This document shows, one piece after another, positions 43,018 through 53,124 of a DNA stretch of 64,000 nucleotides (its first letter is position 1; each line of letters opens with the position of its first letter). Origin of the DNA: Phyllobacterium brassicacearum. Its GTDB lineage: Bacteria; Pseudomonadota; Alphaproteobacteria; Rhizobiales; Rhizobiaceae. The stretch covers positions 124,001-188,000 of the forward strand of contig NZ_PGGO01000008.1 in assembly GCF_003010955.1 (NCBI RefSeq). The letters are read 5' to 3'. A program made the position numbers and the translations under genes. The notes under the pieces are model-generated. The model did not search any database, was not told the origin of the DNA, and worked only from the letters and a program-made list of their open reading frames with translations.

Positions 43018-45630
43018 ATGGCGGACAATTATATTCAGCGTTCTCACCGGCAGGATGATTCGCGACTCGGCAATGACGACCCTTTGTTGGAGCTCTCCCG
43101 TATCATGGGAGCACCAGAAGACGAAGAGTCGACAGCGGGGTCGAACGACGATCTTGCTCTGGATCTCGAACGCGAACTGATGGGAGGCTTCGATGAGCAA
43201 GTCACCGTTCAGTCCGCCGGGGCCATTCCCGATGATCAGCACGCGGCGGATGACGATCATCTGGCCGTGCAGGAGTTTCAGGACTCCATCGAACGCGAGA
43301 TGGCGCTGAGCGAGCCGTCGAGCGATCATCAGGCGATCGCTGCAGCTGTCGCGGCTTACGAAGAACCTGACTATGCCGATTACGAACCCGACGCATCTTA
43401 TGCAGATGGCGAAGCCGGCGAGGGTACAGCGCCCGTTGCTAACGCGGAGCCGGTTGCCCCCCAATATGAGGAACGCCCGGGTGTCGCAGCTCCGTCGCTC
43501 AGCCTTGAAGACGAGCTGGAAACGCTGCTGTCCGGATCGGCGCAACCTGTCGTGCAGAGGTCGGCCAATGCCTCCTGGGGCTATGGCTCGCAGACACAGG
43601 TAGCTGGCCGCACAGAACCTGCGCCATTGATCAGCCGTACAACCAGTTATCAGCCACCCGCGGCACCGGAACCTGAAATTCCGCAGGCGGCCGAGGTGCA
43701 CGAACCCATCACCTATGATGCGACTGAGGATCAGGTGCAGGATTCGGAGCACGAAGATTTCGATACCGAAGAGTTGATGGCAGCATTCGATGATTTCGAA
43801 GTGTCTGCAGACAGCGACGAAGTAACTGCACACAGTGAAGAGGAGCAGGCGCTCCCGGTGGAGCACAACGAGCCGGTGTTCCCGCGCTATCATAGTGTCG
43901 TGCAGTCCGAAGTAAACGCTCGCGAGCCGATCACGGTACCGGTTGCGAGCCCAGTTGCAAGCGCCCCAAGATTGCCCGAAGTGCATGATCTTAGCGATTA
44001 TGCGGACGAGCTTGATCGCGCGGCTTCATCGCTTGATGCTCCTGACGTGGACACGGTGGCGGTGACGGAGAACCGCGTTGAGCAGACGGAAGCGCTCAAT
44101 CTTCCGGCTGTGCATTACGAAGATGACGTGCCGCCTCACAGCGGCCTCGGTGAGCTTGAAACCGAATTTGCCGAAGTGTTCGGTTCGATAGAGGCGGAAG
44201 ATCCGCGTACGGCCCATGCGGCTCACGAGGAAGCGCCGAAGTCCGAGACCGAGCAAGATCAGTATGCGGATATTTTTGCCGATGTTTTCGGCAATCAGGC
44301 TGAGCAGGAGCATTACAGCCCGTCGGGCTATGCCGCCGCTGCCGGGGCAGCGGCCGTTGGCATGGCCGGAGCTGCTGCTCAAAAGAGCCGGTCTCAGGCT
44401 TATCGTAATGGCCCTGAGGAGGATGCTGATTTCGGCTACGACCCACAGCGCGACGAAGTCGAAATCGCCGCTACACCCTACGGACAGCAGGAAACGAAGG
44501 CCCGGCGCAGCAGTTACTTTGTGCCCGGCGTTGCTGCAGCAGTCGTGCTTGTCGCTGTCGCCGGCGCCGTAGCTTACAAATGGACCGGCAATTCGGGCGG
44601 CGAACCCGTGGTCATCATGGCCGACAAGACGCCGATAAAGGTTCAGCCCGAGACCACGAGTACTGCGGTTGTTCCCAACCAGGATAAGGCCGTCTACGAC
44701 AAGGAAGCGACAATCGCTCCGGAAGCACCGAAACAGGACCAGCTGGTGACGACGCGCGAAGATCCTGTCGATCTCGCTGCCGATGAAGATGAAGATATGC
44801 CTGCAACCGACAAGGTCGAGGAGCGGGTTGATCCAGCCAGCGAGGACGTTGCTACGAGCGAACCGCCGGCACAGCGCAACGGTGCGATTGCACCACGCAA
44901 GGTGCAGACCATGGTTGTCAAGCCGGACGGAACGATGGTCGCAGCCATTCCTCAAGAAGGGGAGGCATTGAGTGCCGGTCCCGCCGCTGCGCCGGCCGAG
45001 CGTCCCGAGCCGGCACTCGCTCCGGTAGCATCGAACGCACCTGCACCAGCGCCTGCCGCTGATGCGAATATGTCTGCACAGCCGGACGAGTCGGCGGATG
45101 ACGCAATTGGCTCGCTCGTCCAGGGCAACGAGCCGCCCGCGCCAGGGCAAGCTGGCGCACCGGCTCCGGTTGCTGCGAAACCCGCACCGACGGCACCAGC
45201 CGCTGGCAAACTGCCAGCCAAACCGGTCGAGACGAAAAAGATCACGCAGGAAACGGTTGCCAGCGCCTCACCGAAGAATATTCCGGTGGTTGAGTCACGG
45301 CCTTCCGAACAACCGCTTGATATTGTCGATCGGGTTCCGCCAAAGAACGCTGCAGGCCAGCAGGTTGCCTCGACCGCTCCTGCAGCAGGCAGCTACATGA
45401 TCCAGATCGCTTCGCAGCCGAATGTCGAAGGCGCACAGAAAACCTACGCATCGCTGTCACAGAAATATGCAAGCGTGATCGGCGGGCGCGGTGTTGATAT
45501 CAAGCAGGCCGAGATCGCCGGCAAGGGCACGTTCTTCCGTGTCCGGATCCCTGCGGGTTCCAAGTCGGACGCGGTCGCGCTCTGCACCAAGTACAAGTCA
45601 GCCGGTGGCAGCTGCTTCGTCACGCAGTAA
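43018..45630 (+). CDS. large SPOR-domain membrane protein
   Basis: 870 residues. Residues 1-495 are acidic and disordered and would be cytoplasmic. One membrane segment lies at about 499-522 (YFVPGVAAAVVLVAVAGAVAY). A Pro/Ala-rich periplasmic linker follows, and the C-terminal SPOR domain (about 790-870: GSYMIQIASQPNVEGAQKTY, then SCFVTQ) binds denuded glycan strands at the division septum. This architecture stands between argS and nagZ in many Rhizobiales, linking it to cell-wall growth. Confidence 0.85.
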   Translation: MADNYIQRSHRQDDSRLGNDDPLLELSRIMGAPEDEESTAGSNDDLALDLERELMGGFDEQVTVQSAGAIPDDQHAADDDHLAVQEFQDSIEREMALSEPSSDHQAIAAAVAAYEEPDYADYEPDASYADGEAGEGTAPVANAEPVAPQYEERPGVAAPSLSLEDELETLLSGSAQPVVQRSANASWGYGSQTQVAGRTEPAPLISRTTSYQPPAAPEPEIPQAAEVHEPITYDATEDQVQDSEHEDFDTEELMAAFDDFEVSADSDEVTAHSEEEQALPVEHNEPVFPRYHSVVQSEVNAREPITVPVASPVASAPRLPEVHDLSDYADELDRAASSLDAPDVDTVAVTENRVEQTEALNLPAVHYEDDVPPHSGLGELETEFAEVFGSIEAEDPRTAHAAHEEAPKSETEQDQYADIFADVFGNQAEQEHYSPSGYAAAAGAAAVGMAGAAAQKSRSQAYRNGPEEDADFGYDPQRDEVEIAATPYGQQETKARRSSYFVPGVAAAVVLVAVAGAVAYKWTGNSGGEPVVIMADKTPIKVQPETTSTAVVPNQDKAVYDKEATIAPEAPKQDQLVTTREDPVDLAADEDEDMPATDKVEERVDPASEDVATSEPPAQRNGAIAPRKVQTMVVKPDGTMVAAIPQEGEALSAGPAAAPAERPEPALAPVASNAPAPAPAADANMSAQPDESADDAIGSLVQGNEPPAPGQAGAPAPVAAKPAPTAPAAGKLPAKPVETKKITQETVASASPKNIPVVESRPSEQPLDIVDRVPPKNAAGQQVASTAPAAGSYMIQIASQPNVEGAQKTYASLSQKYASVIGGRGVDIKQAEIAGKGTFFRVRIPAGSKSDAVALCTKYKSAGGSCFVTQ

Positions 45631-45649
45631 GATCGCCAGCACTCGTGTG

Positions 45650-45678
45650 AAAAGGCGGCCACGGCCGCCTTTTCCTTT
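45650..45678 (+). terminator. intrinsic terminator after the SPOR gene
   Basis: AAAAGGCGGC (45650-45659) pairs with GCCGCCTTTT (45664-45673) around CACG, followed by CCTTTTC. It lies before nagZ, so nagZ probably has some transcription of its own. Confidence 0.8.
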
Positions 45679-45705
45679 TCTGCATTGAAGAAGTAGACTT
45701 TGCAC

Positions 45706-46725
45706 ATGAGCGAATCAAAAGCATGGATTGCCGGGACAGCCGGTTTGAAACTGACCCCGGACGAGATCGCGTTCTTTCGCGACGAGCGGCCTTGGGGTTT
45801 TATTCTGTTTGCCCGCAATGTCAGCGAGCCCGCGCAGATCGAAGACCTTTGCGCGCACTTGCGTGATCTTGTCGGTCGCGATGAGGCCCTTGTGTTGATC
45901 GATCAGGAAGGCGGACGCGTGCAACGGTTGCGGCCGCCGCTTGCGCCGAACTACCCTGCGGGCTCAGCGCTGGGCGCGCTCTTTCGCGAGGACGAGGAGA
46001 AGGGGCTCCGTGCAGCATGGCTGCTGTCGCGGCTCCACGCTTTCGATCTGCTGAAGCTAGGCATCAATGTAGACTGTCTCCCGGTGCTGGACGTCCCTAT
46101 CGAAGGGGCGAACGACGTGATCGGTACGCGGGCCTATGGCAAGCATCCTGAGATCGTAGCCGCCATGGGCCGCGCGGCGGCCGATGGCTTGCTTGCGGGC
46201 GGAATGCTACCGGTGATGAAGCATATCCCCGGCCATGGGCGCGCTTTCGCCGACACCCATCATGAGTTGCCGACTGTCTCCACGCCGCTGGAGGAACTGG
46301 CCGAACACGATTTCGCGCCGTTTCGGACATTGGCCGATCTGCCGATGGCCATGAGTGCGCATGTGATCTTTTCGGCGGTCGATCCAAAGGCCCCGGCGAC
46401 GACATCCGGCAAGGTCGTGGAAGAGATCATCCGCGACTATATCGGTTTTGACGGGTTGCTGATGAGCGACGACATCTCCATGAATGCACTTTCTGGGGAT
46501 TATTTCGACCGGACCAAAGCAATCTTTGCGGCGGGGCTCGATATCGTGCTTCATTGCCATGGCATCATGGAGCAGATGCGGGCAGTTGCATCCTGCACGC
46601 CTGAGCTCGAGGGCAAGGCATTCGAGCGAGCAGTGCGGGCGATCGACTACAGAAAACAGCCGGACGCCTCGAATGAGGAAGAGCTCCGGGAAGAATTCCA
46701 GCGTACTTTCGAGGCGGTGGCATAG
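45706..46725 (+). CDS. nagZ: beta-N-acetylhexosaminidase, NagZ
   Basis: 339 residues from the ATG at 45706 (a TTG 6 bases earlier is in frame). GH3 features: LVLIDQEGGRVQRLRPP, the loop KHIPGHGRAFADTHHELP with the catalytic Asp/His pair, and the nucleophile Asp in LMSDDISMNAL. It removes N-acetylglucosamine from recycled peptidoglycan fragments in the cytoplasm. It leads into scpA at 34 bases. Confidence 0.93.
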   Translation: MSESKAWIAGTAGLKLTPDEIAFFRDERPWGFILFARNVSEPAQIEDLCAHLRDLVGRDEALVLIDQEGGRVQRLRPPLAPNYPAGSALGALFREDEEKGLRAAWLLSRLHAFDLLKLGINVDCLPVLDVPIEGANDVIGTRAYGKHPEIVAAMGRAAADGLLAGGMLPVMKHIPGHGRAFADTHHELPTVSTPLEELAEHDFAPFRTLADLPMAMSAHVIFSAVDPKAPATTSGKVVEEIIRDYIGFDGLLMSDDISMNALSGDYFDRTKAIFAAGLDIVLHCHGIMEQMRAVASCTPELEGKAFERAVRAIDYRKQPDASNEEELREEFQRTFEAVA

Positions 46726-46759
46726 AAACGAGAACGATTTGGCTGCGAGCGAGCAAAAG

Positions 46760-47602
46760 ATGAACGGCAAGAGCACGACGCCCATGGAGGTGTTGTGGGA
46801 AAGCCCGTCCGATCGCGGCCTCAGCGAGCCCTCTCTTGTCATTGATATCAAGGGGTTTGAAGGACCTCTTGATCTTTTGCTGCATCTTGCCCGGAACCAG
46901 CGGGTCGATCTCGCGCGTATTTCTGTGCTGGCTCTGGTCGAACAATATCTGGTGTTCATCCGCCAGGCACAGGCGCTGCGGCTCGAGCTTGCGGCCGATT
47001 ATCTGGTCATGGCGGCCTGGCTTGCCTATCTCAAGTCCAAACTTCTGATCCCCAAGGCGCCGGGTGACGATGGGGAAAGCGGCGAGGAGCTGGCCGCAAC
47101 GCTGCAATTCAGGTTGAAGCGGCTCGAGGCGATGCGCGACGCTGCGGCCAAGCTGGTCAATCGCAACCGGCTCGGGCGCGACGTATTTGCCCGCGGCATG
47201 CCCGAGGCGGTCATCGTCGATCAAACCAACACCTATGCTGCCACCCTTTATGAATTGCTGACGGCCTATGCCTCGCAGCGCCAGAAGCGGGCTGTGTCAC
47301 AGGTGCAGATCGCTCGACGCACCGTCTGGTCGCTCAAGGACGCACGCGTGATCCTCATGCGCCTTGTCGGCGAGACAAAGGACTGGACAGCACTCGATCA
47401 ATATCTGCTCGAATTCATTGTTTCGCCGGCGGATAGGGCCACAGCAATTGCGAGTTCGTTTGCCGCCAGCCTTGAAATGGTCCGCGAAGGTCATCTCGAA
47501 ATCCGCCAGACCGGCGCATTCGACCCGATATATCTGCGCAACAAGCCAGTGAGAACGGTCGAAAAGCGCGTCGCACCATTTGAGGACATGGTCGATGGCT
47601 GA
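46760..47602 (+). CDS. scpA: segregation and condensation protein A (kleisin)
   Basis: 280 residues from the ATG at 46760; a TTG upstream after the nagZ stop is also possible. FEGPLDLLLHLARNQRVDLA near the N-terminus binds the SMC neck; the C-terminal winged helix is at residues about 205-275. With ScpB it bridges SMC heads in chromosome condensation. Overlaps scpB by 8 bases. Confidence 0.93.
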   Translation: MNGKSTTPMEVLWESPSDRGLSEPSLVIDIKGFEGPLDLLLHLARNQRVDLARISVLALVEQYLVFIRQAQALRLELAADYLVMAAWLAYLKSKLLIPKAPGDDGESGEELAATLQFRLKRLEAMRDAAAKLVNRNRLGRDVFARGMPEAVIVDQTNTYAATLYELLTAYASQRQKRAVSQVQIARRTVWSLKDARVILMRLVGETKDWTALDQYLLEFIVSPADRATAIASSFAASLEMVREGHLEIRQTGAFDPIYLRNKPVRTVEKRVAPFEDMVDG

Positions 47603-48326
47603 GTCCGTGCAAGGCCCCTTCGAAACCGAGAATGAAGAATTCCAGCCTGCGGCGGGACATTGGAACGCGGCGCTGCCGGTATCAGAGGCGTTGCGCATGG
47701 TAGAAGCGATCCTGTTCGCTTCGGCTGAACCGGTGACCGAGAAGGCGCTAACGGAGCGGCTGCCGTCCGGGATCGATGTACCGGCGCTGCTTGGCGAGTT
47801 GCAGGAGATTTATTCCAAGCGCGGCATCAATTTGCGGCAGGTCGGCGGCGCCTGGGCATTCCGGACTGCTGCCGATTTGGCATTCCTGATGAACCGCGAA
47901 GCGGTGCAGCAGAAGAAGCTTTCACGCGCGGCGCTCGAGGTACTGGCGATCATTGCTTATCACCAGCCGGTTACACGCGCCGAACTCGAGGACATTCGCG
48001 GCGTCGAGACATCCAAGGGCACGCTCGACGTTCTGATGGAGACGGGCTGGATCAAGTTTCGCGGCCGCAGGCGCACGCCTGGACGGCCGATCACCTATGG
48101 CACGACGGCATCATTCCTCGATCATTTCGGCCTGCAGGAAGTGCGCGATCTGCCTGGCATCGATGAACTGCGCGGAGCAGGGCTGCTTTCCGCGCGCATG
48201 CCGTCAAACTTCTCCATTCCGATCCCGGCCAACGATCCGGATGAGCTGACTGAGGACGAAGATCCTCTGACCGATATCGACCTTGAGGAACTGGGTCTTT
48301 TGACGCCCCGCGTCGAACATGATTGA
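47595..48326 (+). CDS. scpB: segregation and condensation protein B
   Basis: 243 residues from the ATG at 47595, inside the end of scpA. Two winged-helix domains: VEAILFASAEPVTEKAL and the strongly conserved SRAALEVLAIIAYHQPVTRAELEDIRGV. The C-terminus is acidic (residues 215-235). It dimerises on ScpA. The start at 47580 is a TTG in frame without a better site. Confidence 0.93.
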   Translation: MAESVQGPFETENEEFQPAAGHWNAALPVSEALRMVEAILFASAEPVTEKALTERLPSGIDVPALLGELQEIYSKRGINLRQVGGAWAFRTAADLAFLMNREAVQQKKLSRAALEVLAIIAYHQPVTRAELEDIRGVETSKGTLDVLMETGWIKFRGRRRTPGRPITYGTTASFLDHFGLQEVRDLPGIDELRGAGLLSARMPSNFSIPIPANDPDELTEDEDPLTDIDLEELGLLTPRVEHD

Positions 48327-48518
48327 GACACGCTTCGCTTCTAACATCTCCGCCAATGTGGCTTAAAGAGCCCGTTGCAGAAGAATTTGTGCCGGAGATT
48401 TCACTTCGCACTTGCGCAGCGTTTACATGAATGTGAAACAGCAAAATACACTTGTGTTTGAAAAGCACGGGGAAAAGGCATAGATGAGCCCAAACTGTTG
48501 GGCTAATGTGAGGATCAA

Positions 48519-48743
48519 ATGGGTAGTTTTTCAATCTGGCACTGGCTTATCGTGCTTGCAGTCGTGCTTCTTCTCTTCGGTCGCGGCAAGATTCCGGAAC
48601 TCATGGGCGACGTTGCCAAGGGGATCAAGAATTTCAAGAGCGGCATGAGCGATGACGATGCCGCAGCTGACAATTCCAAGACGATCGACAATCAGACGAG
48701 CCAGCCGGTGAATTCAGTCAAGGAAAAGACGACAAAGTCTTGA
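48519..48743 (+). CDS. tatA: Sec-independent translocase TatA
   Basis: 74 residues: one membrane helix ([22 protein letters not shown]), the [20 protein letters not shown] hinge and amphipathic helix, then a polar tail. It forms the pore or membrane-thinning part of the twin-arginine exporter. First of tatABC; exported substrates in this window could include the DUF1254 protein at 22825. Confidence 0.95.
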   Translation: MGSFSIWHWLIVLAVVLLLFGRGKIPELMGDVAKGIKNFKSGMSDDDAAADNSKTIDNQTSQPVNSVKEKTTKS

Positions 48744-48807
48744 ATGACAAGGATTAGTCTTGTCCTGCGCGCGGTCTTGTTGCCGCGTTGTGGCTGGAGC
48801 ATGATGA

Positions 48808-49389
48808 ATGTTTGAAGTTGGTTGGTCGGAAATCCTGGTTATCGTGATCGTTTTGATCGTGGTGGTCGGTCCGAAGGATTTGCCGAAGATGTTGCGAGCA
48901 TTCGGCAAGGCGACGACAAAGTTTCGCGCGACGGCGGGCGAATTCCGGCGGCAGTTCGACGAAGCTCTCAAGGAGGCAGAACTTGATGACGTGCGAAACG
49001 TCATCAATGATGCCAAGAGCCTCGATCCGCGCAATGATATCCGCAAGGTTTTCGATCCGGTCCGGACAATTGGTGAGGAAATCCGCTCCAGCCTCAAGGA
49101 CGCGACAGCAATCGCCAAGGAAAATGTCGCCGTTCCGGATCCGGAAGCTCCCGGCGCCACCCAATTGCAACCTCAGGTGATGGAGCCGCTTTCGGCCGCA
49201 GCACCGGAGAAAGTGACGACAGCGGAGGCGGGAGCGTCGAAACCGAAGGCCACGGTTTCGAAAAAGCCCGCCGCACCGAAAAAGGCTGGCACAGCGGAAG
49301 CAGTTGCCGAAGCCAAACCAGCCAAGCCACCAGCAACAAGAACGGCAAAGCCGCGGACCAAGACTGGCGATACGGGGATTGAATCTTGA
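48808..49389 (+). CDS. tatB: Sec-independent translocase TatB
   Basis: 193 residues. Membrane helix EVGWSEILVIVIVLIVVVGP, conserved Glu and the PKDLPKMLRAFGKA hinge, an amphipathic helix, and a long Pro/Ala/Lys tail after residue 130. With TatC it forms the signal-peptide receptor. Its stop overlaps the TTG start of tatC. Confidence 0.95.
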   Translation: MFEVGWSEILVIVIVLIVVVGPKDLPKMLRAFGKATTKFRATAGEFRRQFDEALKEAELDDVRNVINDAKSLDPRNDIRKVFDPVRTIGEEIRSSLKDATAIAKENVAVPDPEAPGATQLQPQVMEPLSAAAPEKVTTAEAGASKPKATVSKKPAAPKKAGTAEAVAEAKPAKPPATRTAKPRTKTGDTGIES

Positions 49390-50213
49390 ACAAGATCGAC
49401 GATGACATTGACAAGAGCTCGGCGCCACTGATCGAGCACTTGATCGAATTGCGTCGGCGTCTGATCTGGGCCCTGGTCGCGTTTTTCATCGCGTTCCTCG
49501 GTTGTTTTCACTATGCCAAGGAATTGTTTAATCTGCTGGTGATCCCGTACCAATGGGCGGTGGGCTGGGCAGGATTTGATCCGGCCAAGGCGCAACTGAT
49601 CTACACTGCACCGCAGGAATTCTTCTTCACTCAGGTGAAGATCGCCATGTTTGGTGGCATCGTCATCGCATTCCCGGTCATCGCGTCGCAGATCTACAAG
49701 TTTGTGGCTCCCGGCCTCTATCGCAACGAAAGGATGGCGTTCCTGCCGTTCTTGATTGCATCGCCGATCCTGTTCCTGATGGGCGGGGCATTGGTCTATT
49801 TCTTCTTCACGCCGATGGTCATGTGGTTTTTCCTCGCCATGCAGCAGCAGGGCGTTGCCGGTGAAGTGCAGATATCGCTGCTGCCGAAGGTTTCCGAATA
49901 TCTCAGCCTGATCATGACGCTGATTTTCGCCTTTGGCCTGGTGTTCCAGCTTCCGGTTGTCACAACGCTGCTGGCGCGCGTCGGCCTCGTCGGTTACGAG
50001 GGGCTCAAGACGAAGCGCAAATACGCGATCGTGATTGCTTTCATTGTTGCTGCGGTGATCACGCCGCCAGACCCGGTCAGCCAGATCGGTCTTGCACTCC
50101 CGACGATCCTTCTCTACGAGATTTCCATCTGGATGGCGCGTCTGGTCGAGAAGAAGCGTGCGGCGGCCGAGACGCAAGCGCAATCGGGCTCCAGCGAAAC
50201 CTCCTCGTCCTGA
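49386..50213 (+). CDS. tatC: Sec-independent translocase TatC
   Basis: 275 residues from TTG at 49386; no ATG or GTG lies in frame before the conserved start SSAPLIEHLIELRRRLIWAL, so TTG is the likely start, overlapping the tatB stop as TTGA. Six membrane helices follow, with PQEFFFTQVKIAMFGGIVIAF and the FGLVFQLPVV segment. It recognises twin-arginine signals. Confidence 0.95.
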   Translation: MNKIDDDIDKSSAPLIEHLIELRRRLIWALVAFFIAFLGCFHYAKELFNLLVIPYQWAVGWAGFDPAKAQLIYTAPQEFFFTQVKIAMFGGIVIAFPVIASQIYKFVAPGLYRNERMAFLPFLIASPILFLMGGALVYFFFTPMVMWFFLAMQQQGVAGEVQISLLPKVSEYLSLIMTLIFAFGLVFQLPVVTTLLARVGLVGYEGLKTKRKYAIVIAFIVAAVITPPDPVSQIGLALPTILLYEISIWMARLVEKKRAAAETQAQSGSSETSSS

Positions 50214-50239
50214 CGGCCATCGAGCTGCTTAATTTCGCC

Positions 50240-50253
50240 GGGCGTTCGCGCCC
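50240..50253 (+). terminator. small UUCG hairpin between tatC and serS
   Basis: GGGCG-TTCG-CGCCC, a very stable tetraloop hairpin, followed only by TTGATG. It may slow transcription or protect the upstream mRNA end, but without a T-run it is not a clear terminator. Confidence 0.3.
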
Positions 50254-50290
50254 TTGATGTACCAATTTACTCCAATACGGCTTTAATCCC

Positions 50291-51574
50291 ATGCTCGATA
50301 TCAAATGGATCCGCGAGAATCCGCAAGCGCTTGATGCAGCTCTGGCCAAACGGGGCAACGAGCCGGCATCGTCTCTGCTGATCGAGCTCGACGAAAGGCG
50401 CCGCCAGCATATCGCCAAGCTGCAGGAAGCGCAGGAGCGCCGCAACGCCGCGTCGAAAGAGATCGGCAAGGCCATGGGCGCCAAGGATCAGGCGACAGCC
50501 GAGCGGCTGAAGGCGGAAGTGGCGGAAATCAAGCTGTTTCTCCAGGCGGCCGAAGAAGAAGAGCGTCAGCTCGACCGTGCGTTGAATGATGCCCTGTCGG
50601 TTCTGCCGAACCTGCCGCTCGAGAGCGTGCCTGTCGGCAAGGACGAGGCCGCCAACGTCGAAACGCGCCGGGTCGGCGCGCTGAAGAACTTTGCCTTTGA
50701 GCCGAAAGAGCATTTCGAGATTGGCGAAAAGCTTGGTTACATGGATTTCGAGCGGGCGGCCAAGCTTTCGGGTAGCCGCTTTACGGTCCTTAAGAGCCAG
50801 TTGGCGAGGCTGGAGCGGGCGCTCGGTCAGTTCATGCTCGATCTCCATACGAGGGTGCACGGCTATATTGAGGTCAGCCCGCCACTGCTGGTGAATGACG
50901 ATGTGCTTTACGGCACTGGCCAGCTGCCGAAGTTCGCCGAGGACCTGTTCCAGACGACCGATGGGCGGTATCTGATCCCGACTGCCGAGGTGCCGCTGAC
51001 CAATCTCGTGCGCGAGGAGATCCTCGACATTCGCGACCTGCCCATCCGCATGACAGCGTTGACCGCCTGCTTCCGCTCGGAAGCGGGTTCGGCCGGACGC
51101 GATACGCGCGGCATGCTGCGTCAGCACCAGTTCATGAAGGTCGAGCTCGTGTCGATCACCGATGCCGAGCGTTCCATCGAAGAACATGAGCGGATGACAT
51201 CCTGCGCGGAAGAAGTGCTGAAGCGGCTCGATCTATCGTTCCGCACGATGACGCTGTGCACCGGCGATATGGGCTTCGGCGCGCAGAAGACGTATGATCT
51301 GGAGGTTTGGCTCCCCGGCCAGAAGGCCTATCGCGAAATCTCCAGCTGCTCGGTCTGCGGCGATTTCCAGGCGCGCCGGATGAATGCGCGCTACCGGCCG
51401 GAAGGCGAGAAGCAGACACGTTTCGTCCACACGCTGAACGGTTCGGGTGTCGCAGTCGGGCGCGCGCTGATCGCTGTTGTCGAAAATTATCAGAATGAAG
51501 ACGGCAGTGTCACAGTTCCCGACGTACTCGTGCCCTATATGGGTGGACTGAAACGGATCGAAAAAGCAGCTTGA
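50291..51574 (+). CDS. serS: seryl-tRNA synthetase
   Basis: 427 residues. N-terminal antiparallel coiled coil (about 30-100) that grips the long tRNA arm; class II motifs: [37 protein letters not shown] (motif 2) and the motif 3 region ending [12 protein letters not shown]. Normal length. ATG at 50291. Confidence 0.96.
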   Translation: MLDIKWIRENPQALDAALAKRGNEPASSLLIELDERRRQHIAKLQEAQERRNAASKEIGKAMGAKDQATAERLKAEVAEIKLFLQAAEEEERQLDRALNDALSVLPNLPLESVPVGKDEAANVETRRVGALKNFAFEPKEHFEIGEKLGYMDFERAAKLSGSRFTVLKSQLARLERALGQFMLDLHTRVHGYIEVSPPLLVNDDVLYGTGQLPKFAEDLFQTTDGRYLIPTAEVPLTNLVREEILDIRDLPIRMTALTACFRSEAGSAGRDTRGMLRQHQFMKVELVSITDAERSIEEHERMTSCAEEVLKRLDLSFRTMTLCTGDMGFGAQKTYDLEVWLPGQKAYREISSCSVCGDFQARRMNARYRPEGEKQTRFVHTLNGSGVAVGRALIAVVENYQNEDGSVTVPDVLVPYMGGLKRIEKAA

Positions 51575-51591
51575 ATTTGAAAGGTAGGGCA

Positions 51592-52350
51592 ATGCGCATT
51601 CTCTTGACCAACGATGATGGTATTCATGCGGAGGGTCTGAGCGTGCTGGAACGCGTTGCCCGCCAGCTGTCTGACGATATCTGGGTAATTGCCCCTGAAA
51701 CCGATCAGAGCGGTCTGGCGCATTCGCTGACCCTTTCCACGCCTCTGCGTCTGCGCAAGATCGATGAGCGTCACTATGCGGTGCGCGGTACGCCGACCGA
51801 CTGCGTCATCATGGGCGTCAAACACCTTATGCCCGAGCCGCCGGACCTGATCATCTCGGGTGTCAATTCCGGTTCGAACATGGCCGACGACGTGACCTAT
51901 TCCGGCACTGTCGCCGGTGCCATCGAAGGCACGCTGCTCGGCATCAAGTCCATCGCGATGTCGCAGGAGTATAATCTCGACGGCAGCACGCGCATTCTGC
52001 CGTGGGAAGTTGTCGAAGAGCGGGCACCAGCGCTTCTGAAGAAACTGTTAAGTGTTGAGCTGGCAAGAGGTGTTCTCGTCAATATCAATTTCCCAAGCTG
52101 CGACGCCTCGGAGATCGCCGGAATCCGGGTAACGGCTCAAGGGAAGCTCTCGCATGGCCTTGCCATCGAGGAGCGGCATGACGGCCGCGGCTTGCCTTAT
52201 TACTGGTTGCGCTATGGCCGCGGTAAGGACGTGCCCGCCGAGAACAGTGACGTGGCGGCAATCCGCAAGAACTATGTTTCAATCACGCCGCTGCAACTCG
52301 ATCTTACCGCCCATGAGATGCGGGCAACTCTGGAGAATGCATTCGCATGA
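51592..52350 (+). CDS. surE: 5'-nucleotidase SurE
   Basis: 252 residues from the ATG at 51592 after AAGGTAGGG; an upstream TTG at 51571 is not needed. [13 protein letters not shown] holds the Asp-Asp metal ligands, [19 protein letters not shown] the Ser/Asn ligands. It cleaves nucleoside monophosphates and works with Pcm in stationary-phase survival. Its stop overlaps pcm (ATGA). Confidence 0.95.
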   Translation: MRILLTNDDGIHAEGLSVLERVARQLSDDIWVIAPETDQSGLAHSLTLSTPLRLRKIDERHYAVRGTPTDCVIMGVKHLMPEPPDLIISGVNSGSNMADDVTYSGTVAGAIEGTLLGIKSIAMSQEYNLDGSTRILPWEVVEERAPALLKKLLSVELARGVLVNINFPSCDASEIAGIRVTAQGKLSHGLAIEERHDGRGLPYYWLRYGRGKDVPAENSDVAAIRKNYVSITPLQLDLTAHEMRATLENAFA

Positions 52351-53000
52351 AGCCTGCGCTTTCGGACCGTGAAGGATTTGCCGCATTTGTCCTCCGTATG
52401 CGCTCACTCGGCCTCACAGACCAGCGGCTGATGAGCGCCTTTGAAGCAACGCCGCGCACGGCGTTTGTCAACGGCAATCTCGGCAATGTTGCCTATGGCG
52501 ATGGAACGCTGCCGATCGAGTGCGGCGAGTTTATCGAGGGGCTCGATCTGCAGGCCCAGCTTATCAAGGCACTTGATCTCGAACCCGGACACCGGGTGCT
52601 CGAAATTGGGACGGGCTCGGGATTCACGGCTGCGGTGATGGCGCGCCTGTCGGGACGTGTCCTTTCGCTTGAGCGGTACCGGACGCTGGTCGAACTTGCC
52701 CAGCAGCGGCTGCAGGCATTGAAGATCGAAAACACGTTCATCAAGCACACGGATGGCCGGCACGGGCAGGTTCATGACGGTCCTTTTGACCGCATCATCG
52801 TCTGGGGTGCGTTTGAAGCAATGCCGCGCCAGTTCGTGGAGTTGCTGTCGTCAAACGGTGTCATGGTGGCGCCGATCGGCCCGCTCGACGGCAAGCAGAT
52901 TATCGCGCGTCTTTCCAAAATCGGCAGCCGCTTCGAACGGCAGGACATGATGCAGGTGCGGTTCCTGCCATTGCTCGAGGGCGTTGCCGCCGCCCTTTGA
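52347..53000 (+). CDS. pcm: protein-L-isoaspartate O-methyltransferase
   Basis: 217 residues. [20 protein letters not shown] is SAM motif [15 protein letters not shown] and the [18 protein letters not shown] part follow. The N-terminal [20 protein letters not shown] is typical of rhizobial Pcm. Coupled to surE by ATGA overlap; it repairs isoaspartyl residues in aged proteins. Confidence 0.93.
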   Translation: MKPALSDREGFAAFVLRMRSLGLTDQRLMSAFEATPRTAFVNGNLGNVAYGDGTLPIECGEFIEGLDLQAQLIKALDLEPGHRVLEIGTGSGFTAAVMARLSGRVLSLERYRTLVELAQQRLQALKIENTFIKHTDGRHGQVHDGPFDRIIVWGAFEAMPRQFVELLSSNGVMVAPIGPLDGKQIIARLSKIGSRFERQDMMQVRFLPLLEGVAAAL

Positions 53001-53124
53001 GTGAGCAAGGGTTTAGGAGTTTGGTGAATTTTTTACAAATTTTATTAGCCTTTTAACGGTCGAGTAACATTAACGCGATCTAATGCACCCAATATTCTTG
53101 TATTGAGTACGGGCGGGACATGCG

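Noticed and set aside
42808-44350. Minus-strand ORFs opposite the SPOR gene (392 and 374 residues).
   Set aside because: Rich in Arg, Cys and His as expected for antisense of Asp/Glu/Ala codons; the plus-strand reading has a membrane segment and SPOR domain.
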